From Gammaproteobacteria bacterium (lineage in GTDB: Bacteria > Pseudomonadota > Gammaproteobacteria > Thiohalomonadales > Thiohalomonadaceae): a stretch of DNA of 63,295 nt. The position numbers were made by a program, and so were the translations under genes. Each line of letters starts with the position of its first letter. Within the stretch, counting starts at the first letter, position 1. Below the pieces are notes generated by a model, which worked only from the letters and a program-made list of their open reading frames with translations, had not been told where the DNA came from and searched no databases. Below, piece after piece: positions 17,011-26,700 of this stretch. Where the stretch lies: NCBI GenBank assembly GCA_023228645.1, contig JALOAT010000018.1, positions 1 through 63,295 on the forward strand, given 5' to 3'.

Positions 17011-20000
17011 TTAGACCTTCTCGATGTTGACCAGGAACGCCTTGGATTCCGGCGTCTGGGCATTGGCATCGCCGACGAAGGGCGTGAGGCTGTTGGCCAG
17101 GTTGCCCGGCTTCGCCACGCCCTTGAAGCCCCAGTGGATGGGGATGCCGACGGTGTGGACCTTCCTGCCATTCACATCGAGGGCGCGGATGCGCTTGGTC
17201 ACCGCCACCACCGCGTTCACATGACCGCGGTTGCTGCTCACCTTCACCTGATCGCCCGACTTGAGCCCTTTCTCCCGCGCCAGCTCCTCGCCGATCTCCA
17301 CGAACTGCTCCGGCTGGAGTATTGCGTTGAGGGCCGAGTGCTTGGTCCAGAAGTGGAAGTGCTCCACCAGGCGGTAGGTGGTCGCCACGTACGGGAAGGC
17401 CTGCGCCTTGCCGAACGCCGCGCGATCGCCCTGATACACGCGCGCCACCGGGTTGTTGAACACCTCCGGTTTGCCGGGATGGAAGGGGTTCTCCTCCAGC
17501 GGCGACTCGAAGGGCTCGTAGTGCTCGGGGAACGGACCGTCGGCCATGCCCGGTGCGAACAGGCGCGCCACGCCTTCGGGGGTCATGATGAACGGACCCA
17601 CGTTCTCCTCGGGACGGGCGTTGGCGCGCATGTCCGGGATGTCGTTGCCGGTCCATGCGCTGCCGTTCCACTTGAGCACCGTGCGCGACGGATCCCACGG
17701 CTTGCCCGCAGGGTCGCACGAGGCACGGTTGTAGATGATGCGGCGGTTGGCGGGCCAGGCGAAGCCCCAGTTCAGGGTCTGGCCGAGACCGGACGGATCG
17801 GCATTGTCGCGCCGCGCCATCAGGTTGCCCGCCTGCGACCAGGAACCGCAGTAGATCCAGTTGCCGCAGGCCGTGCTGCCGTCGTCGCGCAGTTGCGCGA
17901 AGCCGGCCAGCTGTTCGCCCGCCTTCACCAGTACCTTGCTCGGGTCCTTGGGGTCCGTCAGATCCGCCAGGGCCTTGCCGCTGATCTCCATGGCCAGTTC
18001 CTCGGGCGAGGGACGGGAGGGGATGCGGTAGGGCCAGGTGAGATGACGGACGGGATCCGGGAAGGCGCCGCCTTCGCTCGCGTACATCTCACGCAGCTTG
18101 AGGAACAGCCGCGCGATGATCTCGCGATCGGTCAGGGCCTCGCCCGGCGCGTCGCCGGCCTTCCAGTGCCACTGGATCACGCGCCCGGAGTTGGTGAACG
18201 AACCGGTTTCTTCCGCGAACAGCGTCGCCGGCAGACGGAACACTTCGGTCTGGATGGCGGACGGGTTGGCCGGATTCAGGTCACCGTGGTTCTTCCAGAA
18301 CTCCGAGGTGTCGGTGGCGAGCGGGTCGATCACCACCAGGTACTTCAGCTTGCCGAGCGCCTCGCGGATCTTGTTGGAGTTGGCCACCGAGGCGATCGGA
18401 TTGAAGCCCTGGCAGACGAAGCCGTTCATCTTGCCCTGGTGCATGCGCTCGAACAGCGCCAGGGTGTCGTACGCGCCGTCCAGCTTGGGCAACCAATCGT
18501 AGGCCCAGCCGTTGTCCTTGTTCGCCGCATCGCCGTACCAGGCCTTCATCAGGCTCACCCACCACTTGGGGTAATTGCCCGGGAAGTTCATCTGATTGGG
18601 CCGCAGGGGCTTGGGCGTGCGCGCCTTCAGATAACCTTCGACGGAGGACTCCTTGTCCGCGGCCGTGCTCATGTAGCCCGGCAGCTTGTCGCCGAACAGG
18701 CACTGGTCGGTGATGCCCTGCACGTTGGCATGGCCGCGCAGCGCGTTGATGCCGCCGCCCGCCATACCCATGTTGCCCAGCAGGGTCTGGATGATGGCCA
18801 TGGTGCGGATGTTCTGTGCGCCCACGGAATGCTGCGTCCAGCCCAGGGCGTACAGGATGGTCATGGTCCTGTTGGGTGCCGCGGTGCTCGCGATGAGCTC
18901 GCAGACCTTCAGGAAGGCCTCCTTGGGTGTACCCGTGACCTTGGACACCAGCTCGGGCGTGTAGCGGCCGTAGTGCTTCTTCAGCAGCTGGAACGCGCAG
19001 TTGGGGTCCTTGAGCGTCGGGTCCACCTTCACGTAGCCGTCCTCGCCCATCTGGTAGCCCCAGGTGGCCTTGTTGTACTTGCGCGTCGAGGCGTCGTAGC
19101 CGGAGAACAGGCCGTCCTCGAACGTGAAGCCCGGATTGATGAGGAAGCTGGCGTTGGTGTACGCCTTGACGTACTCGTGCTGGAACTTGTCGTGCGTGAG
19201 CAGGTAGTTGATCACGCCGCCCAGGAACGCGATGTCCGTACCGGAACGGATCGGCGCGTAGTAGTCCGCCACGGCGGCGGAACGGGTGAAACGCGGGTCC
19301 ACCACCACGAGCTTGGCCTTGCGCTGCTGCTTGGCCTCCTGCACCCACTTGAAACCGCAGGTGTGGGCCTCGGCCGCATTGCCGCCCATGATGAGGACGA
19401 GGTCGGCATTCTTGATGTCGACCCAGTGATTGGTCATCGCGCCACGCCCAAACGTCGGAGCCAGACTGGCCACCGTCGGGGAGTGTCAGATGCGGGCCTG
19501 GGTGTCGATGCCGACCGCGCCGAGGGAGCGCAGGACCTTGTGGCTGAGGTAACCGGCTTCGTTGGACGCTGCCGACGAAGCGAGGAAACCGAAGGTGTTC
19601 CAGCGGTTGACGGTCAGTCCGTCCTTGTTGGTAGCGACGAAGTTGGCGTCACGATCCGCTTTCATGTGCTTGGCGATGCGGGTGAAGGCCTCGTCCCAGG
19701 AGATGCGCTTCCACTCACTGGAACCGGCCTCGCGCACCTCGGGGAACTTGAGGCGGTTGGGGCTCTTGATCATGTCCAGCAGACCCGCGCCCTTGGGGCA
19801 CAGCGAGCCGCGGTTCACCGGATTGTCCGGGTCACCCTCGATGTGAATGATGTCGGCGGTGGTGTTCTTGGATTTGTCGCCGTGGCTGTAGATGAGCAGG
19901 CCGCAACCGACCGAGCAGTACGGACAGGTATTCCGCGTCTCGGTAGCGCGCGCCAGCTTGAAGGTCCGCGTTTCGGCCAGGGCCTGGGTTGGCGAGAATC

Positions 20001-20073
20001 CCATCAGGGTAATGCTCGTCGACGCCATGCCCGCCGAGCAGATCTTGAAGAACTGCCGTCGTGAGATGTGCAT
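17011..20073 (-). CDS. fdoG: Selenocysteine-containing formate dehydrogenase, catalytic (alpha) subunit
   Basis: Oxidises formate to CO2 at a molybdenum/selenium site on the periplasmic face. A naive reading stops at TGA 19486-19488, but the frame continues without a break on the other side (QARI-Sec-HSPTVASLAPTFGRG), giving 1020 residues with selenocysteine at residue 196, the same position as in E. coli FdnG. Twin-arginine signal SRRQFFK near residue 4, then the [4Fe-4S] binding set CPYCSVGC...LCPKG, molybdopterin-binding regions, and the C-terminal molydopterin dinucleotide domain. A SECIS-like hairpin follows the TGA. Ribosome site GAGGAG precedes ATG 20073. A sigma-54 element 63 nt upstream and a palindrome upstream of that imply enhancer-dependent control. 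Every Sec factor (selA, B, C, D) is encoded just upstream. Confidence 0.97.
19447..19488 (-). promoter_or_regulatory. Selenocysteine UGA codon and bacterial SECIS hairpin in fdoG
   Basis: UGA at 19488-19486, then 15 nt, then an apical hairpin GCCA-GUC-UGGC (19470-19460) whose loop resembles the GGUCU loop bound by SelB in E. coli fdhF. Flanking bases CCCCGACG and CGUUUGGG can form a lower stem with one mismatch and a wobble pair. Spacing from UGA to the apical loop matches the known bacterial arrangement. Confidence 0.85.
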
Positions 20074-20135
20074 GGGTACTCCTCGTTAGTGTTTTTCTGC
20101 ACGGACGCCTTGCGGCGACCGCGAATGGGCCGGCA

Positions 20136-20150
20136 GCAATATCCGTGCCA
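20136..20150 (-). promoter_or_regulatory. Sigma-54 promoter of fdoGHI
   Basis: Minus-strand TGGCAC (20150-20145), 5-nt spacer, TTGC (20139-20136): an exact -24/-12 consensus with GG and GC at the invariant positions, 63 nt before the fdoG start codon. Confidence 0.87.
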
Positions 20151-20202
20151 GTTGCCTAACGTAAGGAATATCAACAGCTCTCGGGAAACCCACGACGCGT
20201 CA

Positions 20203-20219
20203 TGGGACAAGTTGTCCCA
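20203..20219. promoter_or_regulatory. Candidate activator site upstream of the fdoG sigma-54 promoter
   Basis: Perfect 17-bp palindrome TGGGACAA-G-TTGTCCCA, starting 53 bp upstream of the -24 element, a usual place for an enhancer. Its core GGGACA-N3-TGTCCC recurs upstream of selA (25158-25172). The rest of the 313-nt fdoG-selD gap holds the sigma-54 element, this site and a CAGAG-type repeat; no gene is seen there. Confidence 0.7.
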
Positions 20220-20281
20220 CAGGCGCGGGTTGATGCGGAAATTCTGTCCAGGCGGATTGCTTGCTTGCGAAGAAAAGAATT

Positions 20282-20386
20282 CAACACAGAGGCGCAGAGG
20301 CGCGGAGATCGCAGAGGGATGGCATGGTGGGGACAAGCCCCACGTACGCCTGTTCGTCTTTGCGTTCCCTGTTCCTCTGTGCGCTG
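20282..20386. repeat. CAGAG-rich imperfect hairpin repeat, copy A
   Basis: Left arm (about 20282-20317) is a string of CAGAG units beginning CAACACAGAGGCGCAGAGG; the right arm (about 20349-20386), read in reverse complement, again gives GCGCACAGAGG and AACGCAAAG units, so the element folds into a long imperfect hairpin. The tip contains a perfect GTGGGG-ACAAG-CCCCAC hairpin (20327-20343). The right arm ends at the stop codon of selD. A second copy lies at 43541-43646. Confidence 0.7.
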
Positions 20387-21454
20387 TCAGCCGACCACGC
20401 GCACCTGCGGGGCGCCTTCTTCCAGGCGGCCCACCACGGCGGCCGAGCTGAAGCCTGCCCGGTGGAACAGGTCGAGCACCGCCGCCGCGCTGTCGGGCGC
20501 ACAGGCGGCGAGCAGGCCGCCGCTGGTCTGCGGGTCGCACAGCAGGCGCTGCGCCCACGGGGGCAGGCCGGCATCGAGGCGCACTTCCGCCCCGTAGCTC
20601 GCCCAGTTGCGCTCGATGGCGCCGGGGCCGATGCCTTGCGGCGCGAGCACGGCGGCGGTGGGCAGCACGGGCACCTGGCCGAAGTTCACCTCCGCCGCCA
20701 GGCGCGAGCCGCGGCAGAGCTCCAGCAGATGGCCTAGCAGGCCGAAGCCCGTCACGTCGGTGAGGGCGTGCACGCCGGGCAGCTCGGCCAGATCGGTGCC
20801 CACACTGTTCAGGCGCGTGGTGGAAGCCACCATTTCCGCATAGCCGTCCGCGTCGAGCAGGCCTTTTTTCAGCGCCGTGGCGAGCACGCCGACGCCCAGC
20901 GGCTTGCCCAGCACCAGCACGTCGCCGGCGCGCGCGGCATCGTTGCGCTTCACCTTGTCCGGATGCACCGTGCCCATCACCGCGAGCCCGTAGATGGGTT
21001 CCACCGCATCGATGGAATGGCCGCCGGCGAGGGCGACACCCGCCGCGCGGCACACCTCCGCGCCCCCTTCCAGGATGCGGCGGATGATCGGCACGGGCAG
21101 CTTGTCGACGGGCATGCCGACGATGGCCAGGGCCATGCACGGCCGCCCGCCCATGGCATACACGTCGGAGAGGGCGTTGGTGGCGGCGATGCGGCCGAAG
21201 TCGAAGGGGTCGTCGACGATGGGCATGAAGAAGTCCGTGGTGGCGATGAGCGCCTGCTCGTCGTTAAGGCGCATCACCGCAGCGTCATCGCTGGTCTCGC
21301 TACCGACCATGAGGGCGGGATGGGGAAAGCCCATGCCCATGCCTTCCAACGCACTGCGCAGCACGCCCGGCGCGATCTTGCAGCCGCAACCGCCGCCATG
21401 GGACAGCGTGGTGAGACGGACCTCGGGTTGGATGGAAGCGGCGGCGTTGGTCAT
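20387..21454 (-). CDS. selD: Selenide, water dikinase (selenophosphate synthetase)
   Basis: Makes selenophosphate from selenide and ATP, the selenium donor for SelA. The 355-residue product has the N-terminal catalytic glycine-rich motif with Cys and Lys (HGGGCGCKI, about residues 19-27; cysteine, not selenocysteine, in the first reactive place), ATP/Mg-binding DDAAVMRL and TTDFFMPIVDDPFDFGRIAA, GGHSID, and C-terminal DPQTSGGLL. ATG 21454 is chosen because AGGAG lies 6 nt before it; the frame runs 81 nt further upstream. It follows selC by 107 nt and precedes the fdoG control region. Confidence 0.97.
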   Translation of the reverse strand: MTNAAASIQPEVRLTTLSHGGGCGCKIAPGVLRSALEGMGMGFPHPALMVGSETSDDAAVMRLNDEQALIATTDFFMPIVDDPFDFGRIAATNALSDVYAMGGRPCMALAIVGMPVDKLPVPIIRRILEGGAEVCRAAGVALAGGHSIDAVEPIYGLAVMGTVHPDKVKRNDAARAGDVLVLGKPLGVGVLATALKKGLLDADGYAEMVASTTRLNSVGTDLAELPGVHALTDVTGFGLLGHLLELCRGSRLAAEVNFGQVPVLPTAAVLAPQGIGPGAIERNWASYGAEVRLDAGLPPWAQRLLCDPQTSGGLLAACAPDSAAAVLDLFHRAGFSSAAVVGRLEEGAPQVRVVG

Positions 21455-21519
21455 GGCGACTCCTGTGCATGAATGTGAGAGACAAAGGACGACGGCGCGC
21501 GATGGGTGCGCGTGCGAAG

Positions 21520-21541
21520 CCGGCAGGTGTTGCACTGCCGG
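21520..21541 (-). terminator. Hairpin downstream of selC
   Basis: CCGGCAG (21520-21526), 8-nt loop, CTGCCGG (21535-21541), located 20 nt beyond the 3' end of tRNA-Sec. No T-run follows on the minus strand; it may limit read-through into selD or protect the tRNA precursor end. Confidence 0.45.
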
Positions 21542-21561
21542 GCGTGAAGCTTGCGGGAAAA

Positions 21562-21657
21562 TGGCGGAAGAGAGTGGGAGTCGAACCCACCAGGGACCGC
21601 CTGGCGACCCCTGCCGGTTTTGAAGACCGGCCGCCCCACCGGGGAACGATCTCTTCC
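21562..21657 (-). tRNA. selC: tRNA-Sec (UCA), selC
   Basis: 96 nt with encoded CCA (21562-21564 on the plus strand as TGG). The acceptor stem is 8 bp (GGAAGAGA/TCTCTTCC), one longer than normal tRNAs, and the variable arm is long, both hallmarks of selenocysteine tRNA. The anticodon TCA (plus-strand 21621-21623) sits in a loop closed by GCCGG/CCGGC. It is charged with Ser, converted to Sec by SelA and delivered to UGA by SelB. It starts 8 nt after the selB stop codon with no room for its own promoter there, so it is probably cut from the selAB transcript unless a promoter lies inside selB. Confidence 0.97.
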
Positions 21658-21665
21658 AGGATTGA

Positions 21666-23564
21666 TCATGGGAGCACCCATTGGCGCTGTTCGCCGGGCT
21701 GGCGCAGCAGGTGCTCGTCGCGGACCCGCCGAGTGTATCCGACCCGATCGAAGAATTCGAGGATGTGGACGGCCACCTTGCGGCCGCCGCCGATCACGTC
21801 GCGCAGGGCCGCGGCGCGGGCGCCGCCGTCGCGCGCGCAAAGCGTGCTCACCTCTTGCGCGAGCCGCGCCACGGCCTCGGCGCTGAAGTAGTGATCGTGC
21901 GCCACCGGATAGGCGAGGCCCACACGCGCCACGCGCTTCATGAGCCCGCGCACGGTTTCCTCGGGAATGCCCGTGGCGCGCGCGATGTCGCGCACGCGCG
22001 GGGGATTGTTGGGCATCTCCTCGATGAGCGGTTTCAGTCCGCGCCACAGTTCTGCATCCGCCGCCGCCAGGCTGGCGCGATGTCCCGGCAGGTGCAGCCA
22101 GCCGCCGGTCTGAGCCAGGCGACCGTCCGCGAGCAGCTCGTCGGTAAGACGATCGAACGCGGCGCGGGGCAGCGTGGGCAGGGTGAGACGCCGCAGCCGA
22201 TCGCGCTCCACGCCGAGCATGTCCGGTGCGCGTTCGTGTTCGGCCCCCGCCGCGGCCAGCAGCCGCTCGCCCAGTTGGCGCCAGCCGTCGGGCGCAAAAC
22301 CCGTACGGCCCTCGCCCACCGGCACGATGATCAACTGCGACGCACGCCACAGTGCTTCGGCTTCTGCCGGGGCGAGGTTGCGGTTGAGAGCGAAGCGCGC
22401 CAGGTCCACGCCCGCAGGCTGGCGCGTCAAGGCGTGTTCGAGCGCAGGACGCGGATCGGCATCGGCGAGCAGATGCAGATAGGCGAGGTGCGCGGCGGCG
22501 CGCTTGTAGCGCGTGGGCGGGAAGATGTCGAGCACGCGGCCGCCGGCAATGGTCTGGGTCGCAGATTGATCGCGCAGCACGAAACGATCGTGGGCCAACG
22601 CGCCCAGCGGTCTGTCGAGCAGGAACTCGGCCAATGCCGTCGCGCCGGGCGCCAGCGTTTCGCCTTCCAGGAGCGCCACGCGCGCCGTCACGTCCGCTGC
22701 ACCCAGGTGCAGATGGACCGGCTGCCAATGACGCAAGGGCGTGATTGCGCGCACCTCGGCGTGGAAGCGCTGCACGGGTTGGTGCAATGCCGGCGCCACC
22801 ACCCAGTCGCCGCGCGCGATGTCGGCCTTCTCCACATCGCCTGCCAGATGGATGGCGATGCGTTCGCCCACTTTGCCCGCTTCGGCCGGACGGTCGTGCA
22901 CGCGCAGGCCGCGCACGCGCACGCTGCGTCCGAGCGGCGTCACGGTGAGGGTGTCGCCGACATTCACCGTGCCGGCGAATGCGGTGCCCGTCACCACCAG
23001 GCCGATGCCTTGCAAGGTGAAGACGCGATCGATGGCGAGGCGGAATCCGCCGCCGCTGTGCGACGGCGTGAGGGCGGAAGCCGTGCCGTTCAGGTGTTCG
23101 CGCAGCGCCGCAACGCCTTGACCCGTGACCGACGAGACCGGGAACAGCGGCGCGTCGTTCAACGGCGTGCCGGCGAGCAGCGCCTGGATTTCCTGTTGCA
23201 CCTCAGTGAGGCGCGCCGGTGAAACCGCATCGATCTTGGTGAGCGCCACGGCGCCCGTGTCCAGACCGAGCAGCGTGGCGATGGCGAGGTGCTCGCGGGT
23301 CTGCGGCATGGGGCCGTCGTCCGCAGCCACCACCAGCAGCAGATAGTCGATGCCCGTGGCGCCGGCCAGCATGTTGTGCACCAGCCGTTCGTGGCCCGGC
23401 ACGTCCACGAAGCCGAGCCGGCCGTCGTCGGCGTAGGCGTAACCCAGATCGAGGGTGATGCCGCGGGCCTTTTCCTCTTTCAGGCGATCGCATTCAACGC
23501 CGGTGAGCGCGCGCACCAGCGAGGTCTTGCCGTGATCGATGTGGCCCGCGGTGCCGACGATCAC
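21666..23564 (-). CDS. selB: Selenocysteine-specific translation elongation factor SelB
   Basis: GTPase that carries Sec-tRNA-Sec to the ribosome and binds the SECIS hairpin. The 632-residue protein (E. coli 614) has the EF-Tu-like G domain with G1 GHIDHGKT (residues 7-14), G3 DVPGH and G4 TKID, beta-barrel domains II-III (VFTLQGIGLVVTGTAFAGTV), and four winged-helix modules at the C terminus that bind mRNA (last part VAVHILEFFDRVGYTRRVRDEHLLR). It begins in a 4-nt ATGA overlap with selA and is followed 8 nt later by selC. Confidence 0.98.
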   Translation of the reverse strand: MIVGTAGHIDHGKTSLVRALTGVECDRLKEEKARGITLDLGYAYADDGRLGFVDVPGHERLVHNMLAGATGIDYLLLVVAADDGPMPQTREHLAIATLLGLDTGAVALTKIDAVSPARLTEVQQEIQALLAGTPLNDAPLFPVSSVTGQGVAALREHLNGTASALTPSHSGGGFRLAIDRVFTLQGIGLVVTGTAFAGTVNVGDTLTVTPLGRSVRVRGLRVHDRPAEAGKVGERIAIHLAGDVEKADIARGDWVVAPALHQPVQRFHAEVRAITPLRHWQPVHLHLGAADVTARVALLEGETLAPGATALAEFLLDRPLGALAHDRFVLRDQSATQTIAGGRVLDIFPPTRYKRAAAHLAYLHLLADADPRPALEHALTRQPAGVDLARFALNRNLAPAEAEALWRASQLIIVPVGEGRTGFAPDGWRQLGERLLAAAGAEHERAPDMLGVERDRLRRLTLPTLPRAAFDRLTDELLADGRLAQTGGWLHLPGHRASLAAADAELWRGLKPLIEEMPNNPPRVRDIARATGIPEETVRGLMKRVARVGLAYPVAHDHYFSAEAVARLAQEVSTLCARDGGARAAALRDVIGGGRKVAVHILEFFDRVGYTRRVRDEHLLRQPGEQRQWVLP

Positions 23565-24991
23565 GGGCGCTTCTCCAGATGTGCCAGTTGCGCGAGCAGG
23601 CCGTCCTCGTCGTCGAGGCAGCGCAGATCGAGGCGCAGGGCGCCGGCCTCGATGCGGCCGATCACGGGGACGGGCAGGGCGCGCAGATCCGCTTCCAGCT
23701 GTTGCAGCGCGCGGCCTTCGCCCTTGCCGCGCACCGGCGGGCGCAATGCCAGCGCGAGGCTGGGCAGTCGCTCCACCGGCAAGGCGCCCGAGCCGATCTG
23801 GCTCTGGCAGGGTTCGAGGCTCACCTCGGCCCGGCCGGTGAGGGCGGCACGCACGGCAGGCAGCAGGCGCTGGGCGCAGGCGAGGATGTCACCTTCGCTG
23901 CGCGCCAGCAGGCGCAAGGTGGGCAGCCGCTCGGTAAGGCGTTCGGGGTCGCGATAGAGGCGCAGCACGGCCTCCAGGGCTGCCAGGGTCATTTTGTCGC
24001 AACGCAGGGCGCGCTTGAGCGGGTTCTTCTTGATGCGCGCCACCAGCTCGCGCCCGCCCACGATGATGCCTGCCTGCGGACCGCCCAGCAGCTTGTCGCC
24101 GCTGAAGGTCACCAGATCGGCGCCGGCCGCCAGGGCCTCCTGCACCGTGGGCTCGTGGGGCAGGCCGAAGCGTTCGAGATCGATGAAGGTGCCGCTACCC
24201 AGATCCACCGCGAAAGGCAGACCGGCGCCGTGGGCGATGGCGGCGAGCTGCGCCTCGGGCACGCGGCTGGTGAAGCCCTGGACGGCGTAATTGCTGGTGT
24301 GCACCTTCAGCAGCAGGGCGGTGCGCGGCGTGATGGCCTGCTCGAAATCAAAGGCGTGGGTGCGGTTGGTGGTGCCTACCTCGCGCAGCTTGGCGCCGGC
24401 GCGGCTCATGACGTCGGGCACGCGGAAGGCGCCGCCGATCTCCACCAGTTCGCCGCGCGAGACCACCACCTCCTTGCGCAGGGCCAGGGTGTTCAGCATG
24501 AGCAGCACGGCCGCGGCGTTGTTATTCACCACCGTGGCGGCCTCGGCGCCGGTGAGCTCGCGGATGAGCTCGACGATGAGGTCGTCGCGGTCACCGCGCC
24601 GGCCGCGGGCGAGGTCGTATTCCAGGTTGGAAGCGCCGCGCGCCGCGGCGGCCACCGCGTTGATGGCCTCCTCGGGCAGGGGCGCGCGGCCGAGATTGGT
24701 GTGCAGCACCGTGCCGGTGAGATTGAACACGGGGCGCAGGGCCGGACGGGCGCGGGACTCCAGGCGCTCGGCCAGGCGCGACAGCAGGGTGTCCACGGCG
24801 AACACCTCCGCGCCGTCGCCGCGGGCGTGCCGCTCGCGGGCCTCGTCGAGTACCTCGCGCAGGTTGGCCGCCACGAAGGGGCGGCCGAAACGGGCGATGA
24901 GCCCGGCGGTCTCCGGCACGGAAAGCAGGCGGTCCACGGAGGGTGGGCGCGTGGGGTGGGGCTTCGTCAGTGCGTCGTCAGTCATCATCAT
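23561..24991 (-). CDS. selA: L-seryl-tRNA(Sec) selenium transferase SelA
   Basis: PLP enzyme that turns Ser-tRNA-Sec into Sec-tRNA-Sec using selenophosphate. The product of about 476 residues (E. coli 463) contains VFNLTGTVLHTNLGRAPLP, SNLEYDLARGRRGDRD, NNNAAAVLLML and the PLP-lysine segment TFSGDKLLGGPQAGIIVG. The frame is open far upstream (to 25330), but that extension crosses the sigma-54 promoter; ATG 24991 (first of three consecutive ATG codons) lies 44 nt below the -24/-12 element and gives the family N terminus. First gene of selA-selB-selC. Confidence 0.96.
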   Translation of the reverse strand: MMMTDDALTKPHPTRPPSVDRLLSVPETAGLIARFGRPFVAANLREVLDEARERHARGDGAEVFAVDTLLSRLAERLESRARPALRPVFNLTGTVLHTNLGRAPLPEEAINAVAAAARGASNLEYDLARGRRGDRDDLIVELIRELTGAEAATVVNNNAAAVLLMLNTLALRKEVVVSRGELVEIGGAFRVPDVMSRAGAKLREVGTTNRTHAFDFEQAITPRTALLLKVHTSNYAVQGFTSRVPEAQLAAIAHGAGLPFAVDLGSGTFIDLERFGLPHEPTVQEALAAGADLVTFSGDKLLGGPQAGIIVGGRELVARIKKNPLKRALRCDKMTLAALEAVLRLYRDPERLTERLPTLRLLARSEGDILACAQRLLPAVRAALTGRAEVSLEPCQSQIGSGALPVERLPSLALALRPPVRGKGEGRALQQLEADLRALPVPVIGRIEAGALRLDLRCLDDEDGLLAQLAHLEKRP

Positions 24992-25034
24992 GCGGGCAGA
25001 CCTGCCACGCCTCTCGTTAGGGCCACGGGTGTAA

Positions 25035-25049
25035 GCAATTCCCGAGCCA
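25035..25049 (-). promoter_or_regulatory. Sigma-54 promoter of selA-selB-selC
   Basis: Minus-strand TGGCTC (25049-25044), 5-nt spacer, TTGC (25038-25035). One mismatch to the TGGCAC-N5-TTGC consensus, with the invariant GG and GC intact; 44 nt before selA. Confidence 0.7.
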
Positions 25050-25134
25050 GTGCGCAGGGGAGACGAAAAAGGCCATCCAGTCAGTGCGTTGCGTGTCGTG
25101 TGTGCGGTCAGCCTGTAACGCGTGCGGGTCAGAA

Positions 25135-25172
25135 TGTCCCATTCGGGCTGTCGCTGCGGGACAGCCTGTCCC
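25135..25172. promoter_or_regulatory. Candidate activator sites between selA and the response regulator
   Basis: GGGACA-GCC-TGTCCC (25158-25172) has the same core as the palindrome upstream of fdoG; an extra half site TGTCCC lies at 25135-25140. GGCTGTC (25146-25152) and GACAGCC (25160-25166) form an overlapping inverted repeat. The cluster is about 110 bp above the selA -24 element and 131 bp before the divergent regulator gene, so it could serve both. The rest of the 311-nt gap holds the sigma-54 element and the palindrome at 25260; no gene is seen. Confidence 0.65.
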
Positions 25173-25259
25173 CGCATGCACTCACCGTTAGCGGATGCTC
25201 TCCAGGTCTTCGCCTTGGAATACCCGGGGTTTACTGAGACAATTTGCGCCGATTGATGA

Positions 25260-25272
25260 TTGTCAATGACAA
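25260..25272. promoter_or_regulatory. Palindrome just upstream of the response regulator gene
   Basis: TTGTCA-A-TGACAA, perfect 13-bp palindrome, 30 nt before ATG 25303. It may be an operator for autoregulation or for another factor; it does not share the GGGACA core. No convincing -10/-35 pair could be assigned next to it. Confidence 0.4.
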
Positions 25273-25302
25273 CTCGGCGCGAACCATGAACCGGAAGGAA
25301 AC

Positions 25303-26696
<1,394 letters not shown>

Positions 26697-26700
<4 letters not shown>

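Noticed and set aside
19486..19488. Reading the TGA in fdoG as a nonsense mutation or gene boundary
   Set aside because: Homology continues in the same frame on both sides, the position matches Sec196 of FdnG, and a full Sec machinery is adjacent.
16186..20064. 1292-residue plus-strand open frame opposite fdoG-fdoH
   Set aside because: It is the antisense shadow of the GC-rich fdo genes: composition is Ala/Gly/His/Arg-rich without any domain, and it spans two real genes with clear motifs on the other strand.
21551..21886. Plus-strand frames across tRNA-Sec
   Set aside because: They run through the tRNA and the 3' end of selB on the opposite strand.
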